This document shows positions 6,701 to 9,302 of a stretch of 9,302 bases of DNA, piece by piece. The notes below the pieces were generated by a model. That model did not search any database and was not told the DNA's origin. It saw only the letters and a program-made list of their open reading frames with translations. The position numbers were made by a program, and so were the translations under genes. The stretch lies in contig JALOAB010000075.1 in assembly GCA_023229045.1 (NCBI GenBank), positions 1 to 9,302 of the forward strand, written 5' to 3'. This DNA comes from Fidelibacterota bacterium (GTDB lineage: Bacteria > Fidelibacterota > UBA2242). Every line of letters begins with the position of its first letter. Position 1 is the stretch's first letter.

Positions 6701-7912
6701 AAAGCAACCATGTGTAAAATATATCCATCCATTTCTTATAATATGTATAATTATCAATCTAAATCGGCATCCATTAATAAACTGGATAACGATTTAAAAT
6801 ATTATTTTACCTGGAGTCAGGTCTATTATATGTATGGCTGGATTAAAAACAACTTCGCGGTTTGCAGTACAAGCCCTAATGTTATCAAAAATCTTAATAC
6901 TCAGGGACAGCATATTCAACTTTGTAATGGACCCAACAGCAGTAATATGTACGTTTCATCTTTTTATCCTTATTCCACGCCATATTATTTTGTGAAATCC
7001 AACAGTCTGGGAAGCGCCGGATTGGGTAAAACTACAGAGTATTCTTATAGTGGCAAGCGAGGCATAGTTCTCGAGAATAACAATGCGGGATTGTATTATT
7101 CAATAGGCAACATTGTAGTTGATGGCGTGTCCATCAATTTTATTCCAAATATCGATGAGGTATCCAGAAGAGGTAATCGTGATAGTGTAAAATATCACGG
7201 AATTAAATCTATTTATAATAACACAGAAACTGTCAATGGGTTGTTAGCTTCCGAACCATTTGACTTAAAAAAGGATTCTCAAATCGAATTCAATGATTAT
7301 TTCGGAGTAGCGGATTCCGTTGCCGGAGTATCGGTTCTTGGAGAAAAGGGCTATATCGTTTTCAAGGTGGAATTATTAGATGATGCATCCGATAAGGTGA
7401 TCGGAACAATCAAGGAATCTGAATTCACCGTAAAAAACCTACGTCCGAATGAGTTGTCCGCCTATAAGTTATCACGAGGTTTACCAGCCGGACGAAAGGT
7501 CAAAATCAGAATTGTTCTATCGACCAACGTTGAAAATCCACAATGGTCAATTATTGACGATTATATGGGTTTAAAAGACGGCTTGAAAAAAATATCTGCC
7601 AATGAGATTTCTCTGGAAGGCTCAGAATTTATCACAGATTACGCTCTTCATCGGGCCTATCCCAATCCGTTCAATCCCAGGACAACGATTGCTTTTGACC
7701 TGCCGGAAGAAGCCCGGGTCGAGATCGTCGTTTACGACCTGATGGGGCGTGAAGTCTGGAAATCGGCGAAGGCCAACTATTCTCCCGGAACTTATTCAGT
7801 TGTCTGGAATGGTACCAATCATTCAGGCCAATCGGTTGGGACAGGTGTGTACCTGGTACGGCTGAACTCAGCCAAATTCACTGCAACGCAGAAAATTCTT
7901 CTTATGAAGTAA
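3752..7912 (+). CDS. Large secreted zinc metallopeptidase (MXAN_6640-like) with propeller-like region and T9SS tail
   Basis: This 1,386-residue protein starts at the ATG with GGAGGG at 3741-3746. Residues 1-23 are a signal peptide with a run of five Phe, probably cut near SSG/Q24. KCGTP (70-74) matches the N-terminal motif of MXAN_6640-like peptidases. DDDENGVPDYVEW (130-142) and DTQGDGYYNV (165-174) look like calcium-binding loops. The zinc site is HEFKH (227-231). WVELDAAWAEE (245-255) follows, with E247 the likely third ligand. A beta-rich middle (about 390-690) leads to a region with propeller-like signatures (about 700-1090: KGTQLS, QRKFVQTSDGWLHTVYESNGHIWYE), interrupted by a proline-rich loop (TPPPPAPP, 912-919). 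A further beta domain (about 1110-1290) precedes the T9SS type A sorting domain (1299-1386, starting LHRAYPNPFNP and ending KILLMK). Secretion and extracellular proteolysis are well supported as a class. The substrate is unknown. Confidence 0.8.
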   Translation: MKTKTVFGVFFFFFLVFCAVSSGQVFKELDKAYSKGLISADEMILNKFYYMFEPSKVNKSYIKDILKKGKCGTPLIMEYRKLKSSLSKSTQEIIEQYLIETDATTDYISSDEHFKLSYTKTGVNAVPSADDDENGVPDYVEWIADYLETSWDVEITQCGFKGPYDTQGDGYYNVSFQSMSYYGYTITSGVDGDEGTRIVLHNNYLDFQPNQDPEGTQKGAAKVTCAHEFKHASQYKHSGWSEGDWVELDAAWAEEIVFDYVNDTMLNFTGTGDPFSSPHLALDAGGTGYYEDYFWQDYLHQKFDNNSYTSAPIILAFWQRRETHQSENVLVTYDNVLQQFGSFLGDAFTEYITWNFYTGSRAISGFGYDEASIVGFPEAVLNITHSSYPVDGSGSDIDHLACQFNRLNPGGQSALTSSYNGMDNTKMNAVVTWTDGSSVTWEKISLNSTNEGIIGTATKNYGAIIPIITETTGVGYSYYYSINPSNYFNIAFTNLNGTSNLGGSFILDGNSSDPIPSGQSRNLIEYSNHKVNTNNERFTITNYKHHDWNTDLTRYKLQHDFQSQQSQNQNARFQNMNTVTIRNYIDNSFENGGSIFIHDPWYVDQSGNQPDSFLSFSSPYYPKGKYGESSGGVFLNQIYNPNNPQFPYYSIRAPLTQTSYLMQTGQTHTFYFLNWSASPANSATFQQVVDNPSDYDQKAVVFNAANAIVSANLKGTQLSSNSQAYSSSGQRKFVQTSDGWLHTVYESNGHIWYEAKPPDGDWRLFKEPGNNDPYLDDDGGSSPAMDCDNIAGWGNKVFISFKQGSSIQVYRFKFDQNSSSYAYDGMCSFPIAGSFSSPNIASSKDGYFMVVYTTSNGIKYGLGQSTLNNGISNLAKSGTISGTNSNSSSPAIAGISLEIDWSGFDIAWLQLTPPPPAPPLVSVKYCQLEYVQYENEVLNLVPTRTVSSSSMKINSNPSIISLPDGPRIGWITDMSGTYDPWQTKATMCKIYPSISYNMYNYQSKSASINKLDNDLKYYFTWSQVYYMYGWIKNNFAVCSTSPNVIKNLNTQGQHIQLCNGPNSSNMYVSSFYPYSTPYYFVKSNSLGSAGLGKTTEYSYSGKRGIVLENNNAGLYYSIGNIVVDGVSINFIPNIDEVSRRGNRDSVKYHGIKSIYNNTETVNGLLASEPFDLKKDSQIEFNDYFGVADSVAGVSVLGEKGYIVFKVELLDDASDKVIGTIKESEFTVKNLRPNELSAYKLSRGLPAGRKVKIRIVLSTNVENPQWSIIDDYMGLKDGLKKISANEISLEGSEFITDYALHRAYPNPFNPRTTIAFDLPEEARVEIVVYDLMGREVWKSAKANYSPGTYSVVWNGTNHSGQSVGTGVYLVRLNSAKFTATQKILLMK

Positions 7913-7936
7913 ATCGATCTTCAAAATCGGTTTTTT
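7911..7936 (+). terminator. First terminator after the metallopeptidase gene
   Basis: AAATCGAT (7911-7918, overlapping the TAA stop) pairs with ATCGGTTT (7926-7933), with one wobble pair. The loop is 7 nt and the T-run extends to 7936. The stem is AT-rich, so it is weaker than the second hairpin directly after it. Confidence 0.5.
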
Positions 7937-7937
7937 C

Positions 7938-7976
7938 AAGAGGGGTGCGGTTTGCTGTACCCCTCTTTATTATTTT
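7938..7976 (+). terminator. Second, stronger Rho-independent terminator
   Basis: AAGAGGGGT (7938-7946) pairs perfectly with ACCCCTCTT (7959-7967). The loop is 12 nt and a T-rich tail (TTATTATTTT) follows. The AA/TT ends of the stem and an A-poor upstream flank suggest it mainly serves the + strand. The insertion sequence target duplication begins at 7970, inside this tail. Confidence 0.75.
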
Positions 7977-7977
7977 C
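7970..7977. repeat. Left copy of the 8-bp target site duplication
   Basis: TTATTTTC directly abuts the left end of the insertion sequence and is identical to 9011-9018. An 8-bp duplication fits the IS256 family (8-9 bp). Confidence 0.85.
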
Positions 7978-8003
7978 GGGTTAATGGAACTTTTGAGCTG
8001 CTA
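7978..8003 (+). repeat. IS left terminal inverted repeat
   Basis: Begins GGGTTAATGGAA and ends AGCTGCTA (7996-8003). It pairs with 8985-9010. The final three bases are the transposase stop codon read on the minus strand. Confidence 0.82.
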
Positions 8004-8922
8004 TTTTTCTAAGATTTCGGAGATTATTTTTTCTTTTAGGCGCCTCGAAGATCCTCTATGAACATGGAGCAATTCTTTGATCCTCGAATTAAGGCTTTCG
8101 ATGCAATTGATCGTATTTGGTATTTTTAATTCCGGGAATTTTTGATGGGTAAAAAGATAAGGTAAATTCGTCTTGATGCTACGCCTGGCAGATCTTAGAC
8201 GCCGGTGAGTATAGAACCAGTTACTACCGCTAATCACGGTTTTTTCTTTCAGAAAATCATCCCATTTTGCACACCAGTCGGTGAAACGCTTTTCAAATTC
8301 TGAAGACTCAAATTGACAAAGCCCCTTCCCTAATTCATTCAATTCTTTGCCTGCTTCTAATCGAGGATGCATCGTTAAATAACGCCTAATAATCATCAAT
8401 TGGTGAAACTGACACATTTGAACCGGAATGTCACTAAATACCTCCCGAATGCCTTTCTTACCGTCGACAACTGCGGCTAAAAGAGTAAAACCACGCGCTT
8501 CAATATTGGCTCTTAAGTTACTATACACAGCCGCGGTTTCAGTTTCAATCAAGATGTAAGCGATGACTCTTTTAAGTATGGGAGCGTAGAATATGCAGAT
8601 TCCTTCCCGTCTGCTAAAAAAGGTAGAATCGGCTTCAATAACAACCGGGCAAGAAGTAATCGGTGCACTGTTAAGGCTTGCGGCTAATAAATGTTTTTTA
8701 AGCCACTTGTTGCTATGTCTATATTTACTTGATAAGGCTGAGATTGTCTGGCGTTCCCAAACGTACGCGTGCCAAATTCTGTCACTTTTAACACTCTGTT
8801 GATTCTTCTGTCGCTGAAAATACCTACGACAATCATAACAAAAATAGCGCTGTTTCCCGCTCCGGTTTTTCTCACATTTTTTAACTCTCTTTTGACCGCA
8901 AACAGGACACTTTTTTTACCAT
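8001..8922 (-). CDS. IS256-family (IS1249-like) transposase with a +1 base frameshift after the start
   Basis: This is a cut-and-paste DDE transposase acting on the ends of its own element. The ATG (8922-8920) has AAGGA upstream and continues GTA followed by seven A (8917-8911). The conserved protein reads in a different frame that opens only at this A-run, directly after an in-frame TAA, so six A would restore a 306-residue protein. Corrected numbering gives a zinc ribbon with CPVC (5-8) and CYDC (28-31), a helix-turn-helix-like segment around 50-80, and catalytic D98 (EADSTFF), D153 (VVDGKKG) and E275 (NCIESLNSR). CQFH (170-173) lies between the last two. The long D-E interval and C-x-x-H are as in IS256/MULE-type enzymes. 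All catalytic residues are present, and nothing else breaks the frame to TAG at 8003-8001. The surplus A may be inactivating, tolerated through slippage on A7, or a sequencing error. Confidence 0.82.
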
Positions 8923-8984
8923 ATTTTTTCCTTAAAAAGAATTTTTCCTGTAACTTGCTTTCTATCAAGGTCTTATGAAAGTAT

Positions 8985-9010
8985 TAGCAGCTATTTTTTT
9001 CCATTATGCC
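8985..9010 (-). repeat. IS right terminal inverted repeat
   Basis: On the minus strand it begins GGCATAATGGAA and ends AGCTGCTA, matching 18 of 26 positions of the left repeat. It lies upstream of the transposase start and may hold the transposase promoter, but no clear -35/-10 pair is visible. Confidence 0.82.
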
Positions 9011-9018
9011 TTATTTTC
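9011..9018. repeat. Right copy of the 8-bp target site duplication
   Basis: TTATTTTC is identical to 7970-7977 and directly abuts the right inverted repeat. Confidence 0.85.
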
Positions 9019-9084
9019 AAACTAACCTATCTTTGTAATGTATAATTAATTTTTCTTTCCGGCATAAAGATCTGTATTGATGAA

Positions 9085-9228
9085 TTACCGGGTGATGTCG
9101 ATCTTCAGATTAACGGTTTCTTGCGCCTTTCCAGCCGGACACTGATTACTGAGCATGCCGATCACCAGCGACGCTATCATCAGTAAAAATATAACGAGCA
9201 GAATTAGTATTTTCTTTTTTATTTGCAT
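9085..9228 (-). CDS. Small single-pass membrane peptide, function unknown
   Basis: This 47-residue peptide starts with MQIKKK. A hydrophobic segment follows at about residues 7-26 (ILILLVIFLLMIASLVIGML), then a short polar tail with one Cys (residue 30), ending VNLKIDITR. Lysines before the hydrophobic stretch predict an N-in anchor, with the tail outside the cytoplasmic membrane. An in-frame ATG at 9273 would add 15 residues, but it has no ribosome binding site and would put a charged stretch before the membrane segment, so the inner start is preferred. That start has only a weak purine-rich stretch (GAAAGA) upstream. The gene is convergent with the peptidase cluster and lies 66 bp beyond the insertion sequence target duplication. 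No family is recognised. Confidence 0.42.
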   Translation of the reverse strand: MQIKKKILILLVIFLLMIASLVIGMLSNQCPAGKAQETVNLKIDITR

Positions 9229-9302
9229 CAATTTATCTTTCGTCACGCATTCCAGTCGTAGTTTAACACACATGCAGTGGTCAATTTGTGTTGAGCGACA
9301 AT
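9229..9302. other. Right-edge region, possible upstream region of the small membrane gene
   Basis: No gene is supported here. On the minus strand TTGACC (9284-9279) resembles a -35 box, but no good -10 follows at the right distance. Confidence 0.25.

Larger units (their letters stand above)
7978..9010 (-). mobile_element. Complete IS256-family (IS1249-like) insertion sequence, 1,033 bp
   Basis: The ends are set by three signals. There are imperfect 26-bp terminal inverted repeats (7978-8003 and 8985-9010), an exact 8-bp duplication TTATTTTC on both sides, and a single transposase gene filling the interior on the minus strand. The inverted repeats match at 18 of 26 positions: GG, then TAATGGAA, then AGCTGCTA, separated by divergent bases. 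The transposase stop codon lies inside the left repeat, as in other compact insertion sequences. The intact duplication indicates a simple insertion without later rearrangement of the ends. No passenger genes are present. The element inserted just behind the metallopeptidase terminator and breaks no visible gene. Confidence 0.88.

Noticed and set aside
8684..8968. 94-codon minus-strand ORF over the 5' part of the transposase
   Set aside because: It is out of frame with the transposase. The true frame here encodes the zinc ribbon and the first catalytic Asp. The overlap arises from the A7 frame shift and neighbouring codons.
8593..8978. Plus-strand ORFs over the insertion sequence (8593-8802, 8769-8978)
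   Set aside because: They are antisense shadows of the transposase with no ribosome binding site or family resemblance.
9041..9046. TATAAT upstream of the right-hand region
   Set aside because: It is a perfect -10 on the + strand, but there is no -35 at 16-18 bp and no + strand gene downstream in the window.
1..9302. CRISPR array, tRNA or rRNA genes
   Set aside because: No regularly spaced direct repeats, cloverleaf-like sequence or rRNA-like conserved stretch was seen on either strand.

Overview
The window (9,302 bases, moderately AT-rich) comes from a Gram-negative-type bacterium that exports many proteins through a type IX secretion system (T9SS). Two separate proteins end in the C-terminal sorting domain built around (Y/F)PNPFN. 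Two more carry lipoprotein signal peptides. This points to the FCB side of the tree (Calditrichota, KSB1-like, Ignavibacteria-like or related candidate phyla). The exact lineage cannot be fixed from the sequence alone.

Layout. (1) 3-680, +: the C-terminal part of an M1-type metallopeptidase with a T9SS tail, cut by the left edge and followed by a likely terminator. (2) 681-1172: a long gene-free leader with a REP-like palindrome, two micro-ORFs that each have a Shine-Dalgarno, and three consecutive hairpins just before the next gene. (3) 1173-7912, +: a probable co-directional cluster. It holds two paralogous predicted outer-surface lipoproteins with propeller-like W/G/YNG repeats (1173-2246 and 2420-3712, the second with an extra FnIII-like domain), a broken small secreted-peptide gene between them (2301-2404), and a 1,386-residue secreted zinc metallopeptidase with a T9SS tail (3752-7912). 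Two tandem terminators close the cluster. (4) 7978-9010: a complete 1,033-bp IS256-family (IS1249-like) insertion sequence. It has imperfect 26-bp terminal inverted repeats and an exact 8-bp target duplication (TTATTTTC), and it sits immediately behind the metallopeptidase terminator. Its transposase, on the minus strand, is intact except for one surplus A in an A7 run right after the start codon. (5) 9085-9228, -: a small single-pass membrane peptide of unknown function, convergent with the cluster.

How the parts may work together. The cluster encodes only exported products: two lipoproteins that probably sit on the cell surface and a large secreted peptidase, next to another secreted peptidase. 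That fits extracellular protein or peptide processing, or surface scavenging. The link between the lipoproteins and the peptidase is inferred from co-orientation, a 39-bp gap and shared export, not from any functional evidence. The most informative points are the complete IS with its exact target duplication, the single-base frame disruptions near two start codons, the paralogue pair that differs by one FnIII domain, and the structured leader upstream of the cluster.
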